Source of the DNA: Ignavibacteria bacterium
GTDB taxonomy: Bacteria > Bacteroidota > Ignavibacteria > OLB7
Assembly: GCA_020635205.1 (NCBI GenBank)
Contig: JACKAE010000001.1
Location: 186,001-250,000, forward strand
Length of the DNA: 64,000 nucleotides
Reading direction: 5' to 3'
Positions 54,711 through 63,560 of this stretch are shown one piece after another. The notes under the pieces are model-generated. The model did not search any database, had not been told where the DNA came from, and saw only the letters and a program-made list of their open reading frames with translations. Every line of letters begins with the position of its first letter. The first letter of the stretch is position 1. Made by a program: the position numbers and the translations under genes.

Positions 54711-54769
54711 CTCTGCGCTCTCCGGTTAATCTTTCTTCAAGGAGAAGAGCAACCGCAGAGAACGCAGAG
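54711..54769. repeat. Palindromic CTCTGCG/CGCAGAG hairpin, family C copy 2
   Basis: CTCTGCGCTCTCCGGTT pairs with AACCGCAGAGAACGCAGAG around a short loop. It follows the TIG gene, as copy 1 follows the gingipain-like gene. Confidence 0.6.
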
Positions 54770-54825
54770 TAAATAGCGGCTATATCTTAACACCAACGAA
54801 CCAGTTTACAACCTATCCACTCAAC

Positions 54826-54891
54826 ATGCCGAAGATAAAGGCTATCTTGAGCGTATTGAAGACGTTGTTGTATAAATTAGGTATTTGGTAA
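54826..54891 (+). CDS. Possible 21-residue cationic amphipathic peptide
   Basis: ATG at 54826 to TAA at 54889 encodes 21 residues, 4 of them Lys at positions 3, 5, 12 and 17. None is acidic, and most of the others are hydrophobic (Ile, Leu, Val, Trp at the end). It could form a membrane-active helix. No good ribosome-binding site precedes it, so this is speculative. Confidence 0.15.
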   Translation: MPKIKAILSVLKTLLYKLGIW

Positions 54892-55020
54892 TGAGGGGCG
54901 AGACTACCACGATTGCAGAGTGATTGGTTCTATTCCGCCCAGTTGCGGATGTCCTCAGTGTTCTTCGCGGATTCGTTTTCCATACCAATAGGTAAGCACC
55001 TATCACATCACGATCAATCC

Positions 55021-56649
55021 ATGTCCAATCAACTACCGATCAAAACTCCCGGCGTTTACATCAATGAACTTGATAGCTTCCCGCAAAGCATTATCGGAGT
55101 ATCAACTGCAATTCCTGCCTTTGTCGGATATACTGAGAAAGTGGAGCATGGTGGGGAGTCAATCTTGATGAAGCCGGTGATGATTACCTCCCTCTTGCAG
55201 TTTGAAGAGTGGTTTGGGAGAGGACCGGAGTTGCACTACACGTTGGTGGAGGTTGGGGATAAAGATGATCCTGACCTGAATATCTACGATCCGGCAGCTC
55301 AGGTAAACAGATACTATGCTGTGGTTGAAGATCGTAGTGCCTGGAAGTTCAATCTCTACAAGGGGATTCGGCTCTTCTTCGAAAATGGTGGGACTGAGTG
55401 CTTCGTTGTCTCTGTCGGCGACTACACAACGCGGGAGGGAGAACTGCAGGCGGGGGTGAGTGGTGCGTCGCTCGAAGGGGGACTTGATGCCATTGCTGAC
55501 TTTGATGGACCAACTCTTGTCCTCCTGCCAGATGCTCTCCTTCTGCCGAACGATGACCCAGAAGGTGATCCGTGGCAATCTTCGCAGTTCGTTTCCCTCA
55601 CGCAGAAAACCTTAAGGCAATGTGCTGATCGAGGAGATCGCTTTGCCATCCTCGACATCTACGGCAGCTCGTTGGTTCCGTCGACTAATGAGAATATGGG
55701 ATCAGTCTTCGAAGCCTTTCGCCAAGGGATCGGGAACGAAGGGCTTTCTTACGGCGCAGCATATTTCCCTTTGCTGGAGACAACCGTTGTTTCGCTCAGC
55801 GAAATTGGTTACTTGAGCTTTACGCCAGAATCGCGTGGTATACTAAAAGAACTGTTGACCTGGCAGAATGCAGCACTCAACAACGGTGGAACTCTACCAC
55901 CAGAAGGTGAACAGGGGAGTGCGAAGTACGAGATGCTTCAAGTAGAGATTGCGAAGGTTGTAGAGAACGACCTTCCACCCGAAGAAGTTGCTCAAGTCAA
56001 TCAGACACTTACCGGCACGCTTCCCATCTTACAACAACTTTTGCAGGCAGTTGTGAAGAGAGAGAATATCCTTCCACCAAGCTCGGCGGTGGCTGGGCTT
56101 TATGTGAGAGTTGATTCATCGTCTGGTGTGTGGACTGCACCGGCTGGTATGAACGCCGGGTTAGAGTCGGTGATTCGGCCCACTATTCTACTGAATGATA
56201 GTGAGCAGGGAGAGATGAACGTTCCGGCTGGGGGGAGAGCCATCAACGCCATTCGAACTTTTCCTGGGATAGCCTCAGTAGTTTGGGGAGCGCGGACTCT
56301 GGATGGGAATAGTAACGACTGGCGATATATACAAGTACGTCGAACGCTTATCTATATCGAGCAGTCTATTAAGAACGCACTCCAACCTTTCGTCTTCGCC
56401 GCAAACAGTTCTGCTACGTGGTCAAGTGCTGTCTCAATGATTGAAGGTTTTCTCAACAGTCTTTGGAAAGAGGGAGGACTTATCGGCTCAACCCCCTCTG
56501 ATGCCTATTCGGTGGAGTGTGGACTTGGGAGCACGATGACTCAGGAAGATATTCTCAATGGATACATGATCGTTCAGGTAATGGTTTCTGTTGTCTACCC
56601 TGCGGAGTTTATTGTGTTGATGTTTCGTCAAAAAATGGATTCTGTGTGA
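55021..56649 (+). CDS. Contractile-tail sheath protein (phage/eCIS type)
   Basis: The 542-residue protein is a tail sheath subunit. It starts KTPGVYINELDSFPQSIIGVSTAIPAFVGYT. The C-terminal core is intact: GVWTAPAGMN, INAIRTFPGIASVVWGARTL, WRYIQVRRTLIYIEQSIK, FLNSLWKEGGLIGSTPSDAYSVECG, TMTQEDILNGYMIVQVMVSVVYPAEFIVL. This matches extracellular contractile injection system and myophage sheaths. No tube, baseplate, spike, cap or AAA ATPase gene lies in the window. ATG 55021 is used; an upstream frame has leader character. Its stop overlaps the next gene's GTG start. Confidence 0.9.
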   Translation: MSNQLPIKTPGVYINELDSFPQSIIGVSTAIPAFVGYTEKVEHGGESILMKPVMITSLLQFEEWFGRGPELHYTLVEVGDKDDPDLNIYDPAAQVNRYYAVVEDRSAWKFNLYKGIRLFFENGGTECFVVSVGDYTTREGELQAGVSGASLEGGLDAIADFDGPTLVLLPDALLLPNDDPEGDPWQSSQFVSLTQKTLRQCADRGDRFAILDIYGSSLVPSTNENMGSVFEAFRQGIGNEGLSYGAAYFPLLETTVVSLSEIGYLSFTPESRGILKELLTWQNAALNNGGTLPPEGEQGSAKYEMLQVEIAKVVENDLPPEEVAQVNQTLTGTLPILQQLLQAVVKRENILPPSSAVAGLYVRVDSSSGVWTAPAGMNAGLESVIRPTILLNDSEQGEMNVPAGGRAINAIRTFPGIASVVWGARTLDGNSNDWRYIQVRRTLIYIEQSIKNALQPFVFAANSSATWSSAVSMIEGFLNSLWKEGGLIGSTPSDAYSVECGLGSTMTQEDILNGYMIVQVMVSVVYPAEFIVLMFRQKMDSV

Positions 56650-57305
56650 ATCTCCAAACAACCTTCGGCTCTATCGACATCTACCTCTTCGATCAACTTC
56701 TGAAGGGGCGTATTGCCTCTGGTGCGCGAATCTTGGATGCTGGGTGTGGTGGTGGACGAAATCTTCTCTGGCTTCTGAAGAATGGATTTGACGTAAGTGG
56801 AGTTGACACTTCAGCCGATGCAGTGCAAAGCGTGCGAAGGCTTGCTGCCGCGTTTGCACCACATCTACCAGCAGAGCAGTTCAGGGTTGCCGACATCAAA
56901 CAGTTGCCCTTCGAAACGGCGTCGTTCCACTTCGTGATTTGCAGTGCGGTGCTTCACTTCGCTGAGAGTGAAGATGCTTTCCGCAGAATGGTTCGGGAGT
57001 GTCGGCGCGTTCTAAAACCGGGTGGACTCTTCTTTGCACGCCTCGCTTCGACTATTGGAATCGAGGATCGCGTTGAGTTGATTGAGGGGAGACGCTACAA
57101 CTTGCCCGACGGCTCAACCCGTTTCCTCGTTGACGAGCAGATGCTGCTGCAACTAACCGAAGAGATGAGTGGTCAGCTCGTTGATCCAATCAAAACAACA
57201 GTAGTGCAGGGCTTGCGAAGCATGACCACTTGGGTTGTTCAAGTGGAAGGTGACGAGTCGAAGAGTCGGGAGTCGAAGAGTCGGGGGTCGAAGAGTAAAG
57301 CGTAG
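56646..57305 (+). CDS. SAM methyltransferase translationally coupled to sheath gene
   Basis: The 219-residue protein has a SAM fold: GARILDAGCGGGRNLLWLLKNGFDVSGVDTSADAV, then FHFVICSAVLHFAESEDAFRRMVRECRRVLKPGGLFFARLAS. GTG at 56646 overlaps the sheath TGA stop in a GTGA arrangement, so translation is coupled. The C-terminus ends in a Ser/Lys/Arg-rich tail encoded by a 15-nt tandem repeat (57255-57299). Substrate is unknown; coupling to the sheath makes a role in sheath modification or assembly worth testing. Confidence 0.82.
   Translation: MNLQTTFGSIDIYLFDQLLKGRIASGARILDAGCGGGRNLLWLLKNGFDVSGVDTSADAVQSVRRLAAAFAPHLPAEQFRVADIKQLPFETASFHFVICSAVLHFAESEDAFRRMVRECRRVLKPGGLFFARLASTIGIEDRVELIEGRRYNLPDGSTRFLVDEQMLLQLTEEMSGQLVDPIKTTVVQGLRSMTTWVVQVEGDESKSRESKSRGSKSKA
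57255..57299 (+). repeat. 15-bp tandem repeat in methyltransferase 3' end
   Basis: Two identical GAGTCGAAGAGTCGG units (57255-57269, 57270-57284) are followed by a degenerate third (57285-57299). They encode the SKSRESKSRGSKSK tail of the methyltransferase. Confidence 0.8.
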
Positions 57306-57326
57306 CAATAATAACTGAAAGCCGTT

Positions 57327-58157
57327 CTACACCTTCCGTCCAACAATACTCACCATAATTGGCGCAACACAGAAGGCGGCGGGATCGGCCTCGTGGCGTT
57401 GCCAAGCTCTCTGGAGTTCCTCTTCTTCTTCTTCGCTCAACAGTCCGTGCCCCACAAGTTTTGGTCCCCAAATTTTAAGGAAGGAGCCGATCCACTCCCA
57501 GGTCATTGATCCCGGTCGAGCAATCCGAGCAATCGGTTCGATACTCTCCACTTGGAGTCCACTCCGTTGAAACATCTGCGGTATGCGTTGGCCAATGTTA
57601 ATATCGCACCCCTCTTCTCTCCAGACTTCCAACGATGCAGCTTTCAGTCGGTGGAGAGCACTCCCCTCGGGAACTAACGAGATTACTCCCCAATTGAAGT
57701 AGTCCAGTACGGCGAAGAATGCTCCGGGACGCAGTGCTGCGGCAACCTGTTTGACAATCTCCTCCGGATTTTTCAACCAGCAGAGTACCCAGCGTGCAAA
57801 TACTCCGTCAAGACTTTTCTCGGGGAGGGAGAGGTGATCGAAGTCTGCACAGTGCAACTCGATGTTCTCCAGCGCGTGAAGCTCTCGTTGTCGGCGAAGG
57901 TGCTCGATAAAGTTCAACGACTTGTCGGCAGCTATCACCTTCCCACCTGAGCCGACCAGTGATGCCATGTCTATTGTTGTGAAGCCCGGCCCGCAACCGA
58001 GATCGAGTAGAGTCTCCCCTCTCGAAATCCCCGCCATCTTCCAGAGATCGGACGTTTCGTCGACCCAGACACGATGCTGAAATATGAGCCGACGCAACTC
58101 TTCCGGTTCCGTTCCGAGGATATAGGCCTCTTCTTCACTTTGTGGTTCGCGTTGCAT
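57327..58157 (-). CDS. Class I SAM-dependent methyltransferase
   Basis: The 276-residue protein begins with a typical AYILGTEPEELRRLIFQHRVWVDETSDLW lead-in and has the SAM core: GETLLDLGCGPGFTTIDMASL, VIAADKSLNFIEHLRR, LDGVFARWVLCWLKNPEEIVKQVAAALRPGAFFAVLDYF. ATG 58157 is chosen because this N-terminal pattern starts there; a TTG-started extension to 58244 lacks support. Substrate is unknown. It is convergent with the sheath-coupled methyltransferase, 21 bp away. Confidence 0.83.
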   Translation of the reverse strand: MQREPQSEEEAYILGTEPEELRRLIFQHRVWVDETSDLWKMAGISRGETLLDLGCGPGFTTIDMASLVGSGGKVIAADKSLNFIEHLRRQRELHALENIELHCADFDHLSLPEKSLDGVFARWVLCWLKNPEEIVKQVAAALRPGAFFAVLDYFNWGVISLVPEGSALHRLKAASLEVWREEGCDINIGQRIPQMFQRSGLQVESIEPIARIARPGSMTWEWIGSFLKIWGPKLVGHGLLSEEEEEELQRAWQRHEADPAAFCVAPIMVSIVGRKV

Positions 58158-58409
58158 TCCTTCCAAGAGTTCTTTGCTTATCTCTGATTGATTGATCTGC
58201 CACCCTGCAAACGTACTTCTACAGCTATAATCTGCAAAGCGCAAGATAAGTGAGGGTGTGGAGTAAAGTGCAGCTTAATGCTCATTCCGCAATCTTCTCC
58301 AGTGACATATAAGCTCAATCGGGAGTCGTTTGTTCCTCTCCTGTAATGAACCATGAGCTGCTTAGGAATGGGAGTGATATGTTCGTCGCAGTGAAGTAAG
58401 AGAACAGAG

Positions 58410-59948
58410 ATGAGAAGAAATGATGCCCTCTACCGACTGATTCAGTCGATGTCAAAATCGGAGAAACGATACTTCAAGGTCTTTGCTGCCCGCGGAGGAG
58501 AGAAGAAGAACTATTTGCTCCTCTTCGACGCGATGAGCCGACAGAAGACCTACGACGAAGATGGACTGAAACACCGCTTCAGAGACGAGAAGTTTGTTCG
58601 GCAGTTCAGCGTTGCGAAGAACTATCTCTACAACCTCGTGATGCGGTCGTTGCGGCAATTCCACGAGCATGAGAACGTGGAATCCCGGTTACGCACCATG
58701 CTTACCGACGTTCGGCTTCTGATAGATCGTGGGCTAACCGATCAAGCACTCAGCTTGAACGAACGAGCAATTGCGTTGGCCGAAAAGTTCGAGAAACCAG
58801 TTCTTCTGTTAGAAGCCTTACAGCTTAAGGAGAGCGTGGAGCCAGGACTTGGCACTTCAGCCACGAATATCGTCGCAATGGGGAGAGCGCAGCTTGGCAC
58901 GATAGAGATACTTCGGGATTTAGTTGAGCGAAAGATGCTCCTCTATCAAATCTCTCTTCCGGTAAAGGGTGGAGATATGCGGAAGGAGGAAGAGTGGAAG
59001 CAAATTGAGGAACTGATTGCGCACCCACTGTTGAGTAGTGAAGAGTTATCCTCGACTCTCGTTGGCAAAATCTACTATCACTGGAGCCACAGCACGTATT
59101 CTTTCCTGAAGGTTGATTACAGCGAGGCACTCCACCACGTACAGGAAATTGTTCGCCTCTTGGAAGGAGAGCCGGATCGCCTACAAGACCTAATGGACTT
59201 CTACTTGATGGGGCTGAACAATGCTCTGGTTCTCTACCGTAGAATCGGGGAGAAGAAAAAGTTTGAAGAGGTGATAGAGAAACTGCGAAGCATTGCCGAA
59301 GGCTTGATGAAGCACTCCCACTCTGCATACAAACGCCGGAACGCCCACATCTTTGCAGGCATATATATTCACCTACTTGCCTTCCACAACAGTGAAGGTA
59401 ATTACCGAGACGGATTGGCTCTTACCGCTGAAGTAGAGCGGGGGCTTACAATGTTCAGCTCCCACCTGACGGCGGCAGAGAGGATGACCTTCCACATGAA
59501 CTTGGCGTCGATCTACTTCGGTGCGGAAGATTTCAGGCGAGCACTCGACCACATCAACCAAATTCTGATGGAGTATTCTCCCGAGTCGGACGCCGGAACT
59601 TATTACGCTGCCCAGTTGGTGAGCCTGATCGTCCACTTCGAGCTTGAGAACTACTGTCTTCTGAAGTATATGATTCCCTCAACCTCTCGCTACCTCTCTT
59701 CGCACAATGTGGTCTACAATTTCGAGCGAGCGTTGATCGAGTTGTTTGAGAGACTTCCCAAAACCAGAAGTCGTGCCGAAGTTGCCGAAGCATTCTCTCG
59801 GACGCGCGACCAGATGGTTGCCTTGAAGAACGATCCGGTGGAGGGGAGGGCCTTACACTACTTTCGATATGTTGAGTGGTTGGAGAGCCGAATCCAACGC
59901 CGGCCTTTCGCTGAGATCGTCCGCGAGTCACTCCTCTACAGTTCTTGA
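58410..59948 (+). CDS. Helical repeat protein of Bacteroidota type, function unknown
   Basis: The 512-residue protein is almost entirely helical, with TPR-like A/L/Y spacing and no membrane segment. Its N-terminus, SMSKSEKRYFKVFAA...YLLLFDAMSRQKTYDEDGLK, matches a widely distributed but uncharacterised Bacteroidota family that carries an almost identical opening. It is probably a cytosolic scaffold. No operon partner is obvious. Confidence 0.72.
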   Translation: MRRNDALYRLIQSMSKSEKRYFKVFAARGGEKKNYLLLFDAMSRQKTYDEDGLKHRFRDEKFVRQFSVAKNYLYNLVMRSLRQFHEHENVESRLRTMLTDVRLLIDRGLTDQALSLNERAIALAEKFEKPVLLLEALQLKESVEPGLGTSATNIVAMGRAQLGTIEILRDLVERKMLLYQISLPVKGGDMRKEEEWKQIEELIAHPLLSSEELSSTLVGKIYYHWSHSTYSFLKVDYSEALHHVQEIVRLLEGEPDRLQDLMDFYLMGLNNALVLYRRIGEKKKFEEVIEKLRSIAEGLMKHSHSAYKRRNAHIFAGIYIHLLAFHNSEGNYRDGLALTAEVERGLTMFSSHLTAAERMTFHMNLASIYFGAEDFRRALDHINQILMEYSPESDAGTYYAAQLVSLIVHFELENYCLLKYMIPSTSRYLSSHNVVYNFERALIELFERLPKTRSRAEVAEAFSRTRDQMVALKNDPVEGRALHYFRYVEWLESRIQRRPFAEIVRESLLYSS

Positions 59949-59978
59949 CAACCGCCGTAGAAAGCTAAGATTGAGAGG

Positions 59979-60530
59979 TGTTTATACTCGAGGACGATGC
60001 AATTGCGCCAGAAAGAGTTCCTCAAGATCAATTCTTTCCTCTGCGGCCTCAATCACCTGTTGCAAACGGATGTTCCTGTAGTATGCAAACGAACAACTGA
60101 AGATCACCTGCTCTGGTTCGGTTGAGAGACAAACTTAAAGCAGGTCTGCTAACACTCGCCTTCCAACACGACTCCTACGAAACAAGTGCAAGCAACAACT
60201 TGCCCCGAAGGGGGAATCGGTACGTAGCCGGGGATGCCAATCCCCGGAAGAAAAGCGTTCATAGCTCTCCTCGCCCCGAAGGGGCAGAATGGAAGAAATG
60301 CGATGTCAATGCCTCCAGCAAGCTACCCCTTCGGGGCGGAAGCATCAGATAGTGAATAGAGTCCGTGGAGTGCAGCCTTCGGCTTTCTCCACGGCCAAGG
60401 ATGAGCGCTCCCTCCGGGAGCAGTTTGATAGGATTCGATTTGGAACGGTGTAGTGAGGAAACGATTCAGGCAGATTACTGAACGACTCAGAGATGTGATG
60501 TCGCATTCTCTCGCAAACCCATTGTCCGAC
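59979..60530. repeat. REP-like cluster, family D copy 3
   Basis: This matches the 53060 copy module by module: GCCCCGAAGGGG, CGGGGATGCCAATCCCCG, CGCCCCGAAGGGGC, ACCCCTTCGGGG, GTGGAGTGCAGCC with CTCCACGGCC, CTCCGGGAG. The 5' part (CCAGAAAGAGTTCCTC) also matches and encodes a 42-codon frame at 59997-60125 that I do not consider a real gene. The non-coding gap 59949-60844 is this element plus about 310 bp of featureless flank. Confidence 0.6.
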
Positions 60531-60844
60531 GGTCTACATATCTGGGAATGCGTTGATCCACGCTCATATCCTTGTAGTGCCTCCAGCAAAGGTCTGCCTG
60601 GTTCATTCTTCCCTCGTAAAAACCACCTCATACACTTCTAAGTTTCGCCCCATTTCCTGCGATTTTTTCTGTTACTCCGCTTCCATACTCAGGGTTATTG
60701 ATGCCGACATAGCTCTTCTGCTTTGCGTGGATGGACGGCTCTCTCCATCCCTCTGCGCAGAGTGAAGAGATACTTCCAGAGAGTTCTGGAATTGATGCTG
60801 AGGAGAACTCACACACATTCAATAATTCAACAAGGGGTAGGAAG

Positions 60845-63538
60845 ATGAAAACAAAAATGACGCTATACCTGCTCGGGGTGTTCCTGACGGCAGTTGTTGC
60901 TCGAGGCCAGAAGGTGGAGTGGGCAACCCACCTTTACGCAACCGGCACAAGTATTGGGAATGCAGCCACTGCCGATCCAGATGGCAACTATTATGTGACT
61001 GGATTCTTTGGCGGGAGCATGACCTTTGGTGGGAGTACAAATCTGAGTGGTTCTGGACTTGGCGACCTTTACATCGCAAAGTATGGTCCAGATAGATCGT
61101 TACGCTGGGTTCGCTCGGGAACTTCACAAGGGTGGAATGGGGGACGAGGAATCGCCGTTGATAAGGAGTCGAATGTCTTGGTAGCTGGGCGAATCGAGGG
61201 AACCACAAACTTCAACGGCAAAAGCGTTACCGGTGTAGGTGAGAACGATGTCGTTCTGGCAAAGTATTCATCGAGTGGGGATATCCAGTGGGTGAAGAGT
61301 GCCGGGGGGAGCGGAATGGATTGGGCTAACGGCATTGCAGTCGATGGGAAGGGGAACAGCTACGTTGCTGGATTCTTCTCTGGTACTGCAACCTTCGGAA
61401 CAGCGCAGCTTACCTCGGCAGGCAACTACGATATTTTCATCGCCAGCTATACACCAGATGGCGAGTTCCGCTGGGCAAGATCGGCTGGTGGCTCCGGTCA
61501 GGATGAAGGGTATGGTGTGGCAGTCGATCTGGCTGGAGATGTCTACCTCACCGGCATTGCCGTTGGAACTGTCAACTTCGGCAGTGTTTCATTCTCTGGG
61601 GGAACTAAGGGAGGGTTCGTTGCGAAGTATGCAGAAGACGGCAGACTCAAGTGGGTGAAGGGGTCGGCAGGAGATAACAGTGTTGAGAGTATCTCAATCA
61701 ACGAGGGTGGCGAAATTTTTGTCAGTGGAGCCTTTGCCGGCAGCTTGACGTTAGGGGGGCAGACAGTAACCAGTGCCGGAGCAGAGGATATCTACGTTGC
61801 CCGATACGATGTACTTGGAAATGCCAACGGACTCTGGCGGATGGGGGGAACTGGGAGTGACGGCACTGCCGGTTTTGGCCAAGCCATGGAAGTTGTTGCA
61901 GCTAAGGATAGTGGGTTCTTCCTTGTCAGCAGTTTCGAAAACACGTTGACGCTCGGTACACTCACCGCGCAGAGTGCCGGAAAGATGGACATCTTTTTAG
62001 CTCGTTTCGGCAAAGGGGGAGATGCTCGCTGGTTGGTGACTGCGCAGGGGACAGATCGAGAGCACTTCGTTTCGCTCGGCGTCGACAGCTACAACAACTG
62101 CTATATGATGGGGAACTATTTCTCCCCAACCTGTACGATTGGGACAACAACGCTTCCCCGCAACAGTACGATTGATATGTTAGTGGTGAAGGTGAAGGAC
62201 GAGTCTGTCCCCACGATAGAACTCCCCAAAGTCCGGGTCAGCAATTCCCGCATCAACTTCGGTGATATTCGGGTTGGAACATCTGCAAGTAATACCATCA
62301 CCGTCACGCCGGGAAGTGGAGCCGATCTGGTTGTTCGCAAAGTTTACTTCGACGATCCAGCCGCTGCATCCAAAGGGTATTCGTTAACTGCTCCAACTAC
62401 TGGTGATCTTCCTGCTCTTCTCTCCTCATCGCAAGAGCTTGACATTACCGTTAAGCTCAACTCGCAAGTTGAGGGAGATGCCTCTACTCTGATTGCAATC
62501 GAGACAAACGATCCTATCTCTCCGAAGACAACCATTAACGTTTCGGCCTTCGGTGTGCGGGGGAATGGGGAACTTCCAACTGCAATTCTCAGCACAACAG
62601 AACTCAACTTTGGGAAAGTCCCTCTCGGTTACAACAGCCGCAAGTCCTTCACAATCAGTGGTGCAAATGCTGCCGGTTTGGAAGTGCAGAAGGTTGCGTT
62701 CAAAGAGCCGGGGAGTTTTGATCTCGGCTTCGATATCATTGCGCCAAAGAAGAACGATCTCCCAACATACTTGGACGAGGGGGAGAGTCTTGAAGTGATT
62801 GTAGAGTTCACCGCGGCGGAATACGATCCTGCGGAGTTTACACTCGTCATCGAAACAAACGACGGACTTCAGCCTCAGCGCGAAGTGATTGTACAGGGGA
62901 AAGGGAGCAATCTGCCGAAGGCAGAGCTGAACACATTCAACCTCGATTTCGGCAATACAATGGTGGGAGTGCCAGCAGAGGGGACGTTGAGGGTGACAGC
63001 CGGGAGCGATGCCGGGCTAACAATCAACGCTGCCGCGATTGACGGGGCTGGAGCCACACTCTACCGAATCGTTTCACCCGATCTGAGCACGTTACCAATT
63101 GAACTTGAAGAGGGGGAGAATATCGAGATGCGACTTGAGTTTACGCCGCAGGATACCGGAATATCAACAGCTCGCATCCTGATTGAGACAAACGATCCAT
63201 TCCTCTCAGAAGCAGAGGTCGTGTTGACTGGATATGGAGAACCGATACCGACCTCAGGTGTTGCTGAGGAGAGCCGAGGGGGTGGAGGGGTCACACTGCT
63301 GCCAAATCCAATGCGACTCGAGGGGGAGCTTTCCATCAACCTTCCTCTGGTAGGAGCCATAAATGTACAAATCATTGACCTGAGTGGAAGAGTTATCATG
63401 TCGGTCTACGAAGGGGAGTATCGTGGAGGAGAAGTCAGCATCCCTTGCAATGTTCGCGGGCTGGAGACGGGGACATATTTCTGCATGGTAGAGATTGGAG
63501 GGAAGCAGTTCTACAGGATGTTGGCAGTCAATAAATAG
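60845..63538 (+). CDS. Large SBBP/choice-of-anchor T9SS cargo protein
   Basis: The 897-residue protein has a signal peptide (VVARGQ). Several SBBP-like propeller repeats with a Y-V-T-G-x-F / F-G / D-I-Y/F-I-A-K/R-Y pattern fill about residues 25-470. Three choice-of-anchor D (ASH-like) domains follow, each beginning with an INFGD, LNFGKV or LDFGNT strand. A T9SS sorting domain (VTLLPNPMRLEGELSINL to FYRMLAVNK) closes it. It is a surface-exposed structural or adhesive protein. ATG 60845 is chosen because it starts the signal peptide and follows GGTAGGAAG. Confidence 0.85.
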   Translation: MKTKMTLYLLGVFLTAVVARGQKVEWATHLYATGTSIGNAATADPDGNYYVTGFFGGSMTFGGSTNLSGSGLGDLYIAKYGPDRSLRWVRSGTSQGWNGGRGIAVDKESNVLVAGRIEGTTNFNGKSVTGVGENDVVLAKYSSSGDIQWVKSAGGSGMDWANGIAVDGKGNSYVAGFFSGTATFGTAQLTSAGNYDIFIASYTPDGEFRWARSAGGSGQDEGYGVAVDLAGDVYLTGIAVGTVNFGSVSFSGGTKGGFVAKYAEDGRLKWVKGSAGDNSVESISINEGGEIFVSGAFAGSLTLGGQTVTSAGAEDIYVARYDVLGNANGLWRMGGTGSDGTAGFGQAMEVVAAKDSGFFLVSSFENTLTLGTLTAQSAGKMDIFLARFGKGGDARWLVTAQGTDREHFVSLGVDSYNNCYMMGNYFSPTCTIGTTTLPRNSTIDMLVVKVKDESVPTIELPKVRVSNSRINFGDIRVGTSASNTITVTPGSGADLVVRKVYFDDPAAASKGYSLTAPTTGDLPALLSSSQELDITVKLNSQVEGDASTLIAIETNDPISPKTTINVSAFGVRGNGELPTAILSTTELNFGKVPLGYNSRKSFTISGANAAGLEVQKVAFKEPGSFDLGFDIIAPKKNDLPTYLDEGESLEVIVEFTAAEYDPAEFTLVIETNDGLQPQREVIVQGKGSNLPKAELNTFNLDFGNTMVGVPAEGTLRVTAGSDAGLTINAAAIDGAGATLYRIVSPDLSTLPIELEEGENIEMRLEFTPQDTGISTARILIETNDPFLSEAEVVLTGYGEPIPTSGVAEESRGGGGVTLLPNPMRLEGELSINLPLVGAINVQIIDLSGRVIMSVYEGEYRGGEVSIPCNVRGLETGTYFCMVEIGGKQFYRMLAVNK

Positions 63539-63560
63539 AATAGTTGCTTGGTAGATTGGA

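Larger units (their letters stand above)
54685..55020. other. Intergenic region upstream of sheath gene
   Basis: This 336-bp gap contains a family C palindrome (54711-54769) and a possible 21-codon ORF (54826-54891). The last 120 bp show no obvious ribosome-binding site before the sheath ATG. Confidence 0.4.

Noticed and set aside
59997..60125. 42-codon frame in repeat family D copy 3
   Set aside because: It occurs in a repeat; the matching region at 53060 has a shorter, diverged version, so it is not conserved as protein.
46925..60530. CRISPR array in the repeat clusters
   Set aside because: Repeats are hairpin modules of unequal spacing without uniform spacers, and no cas genes are nearby.
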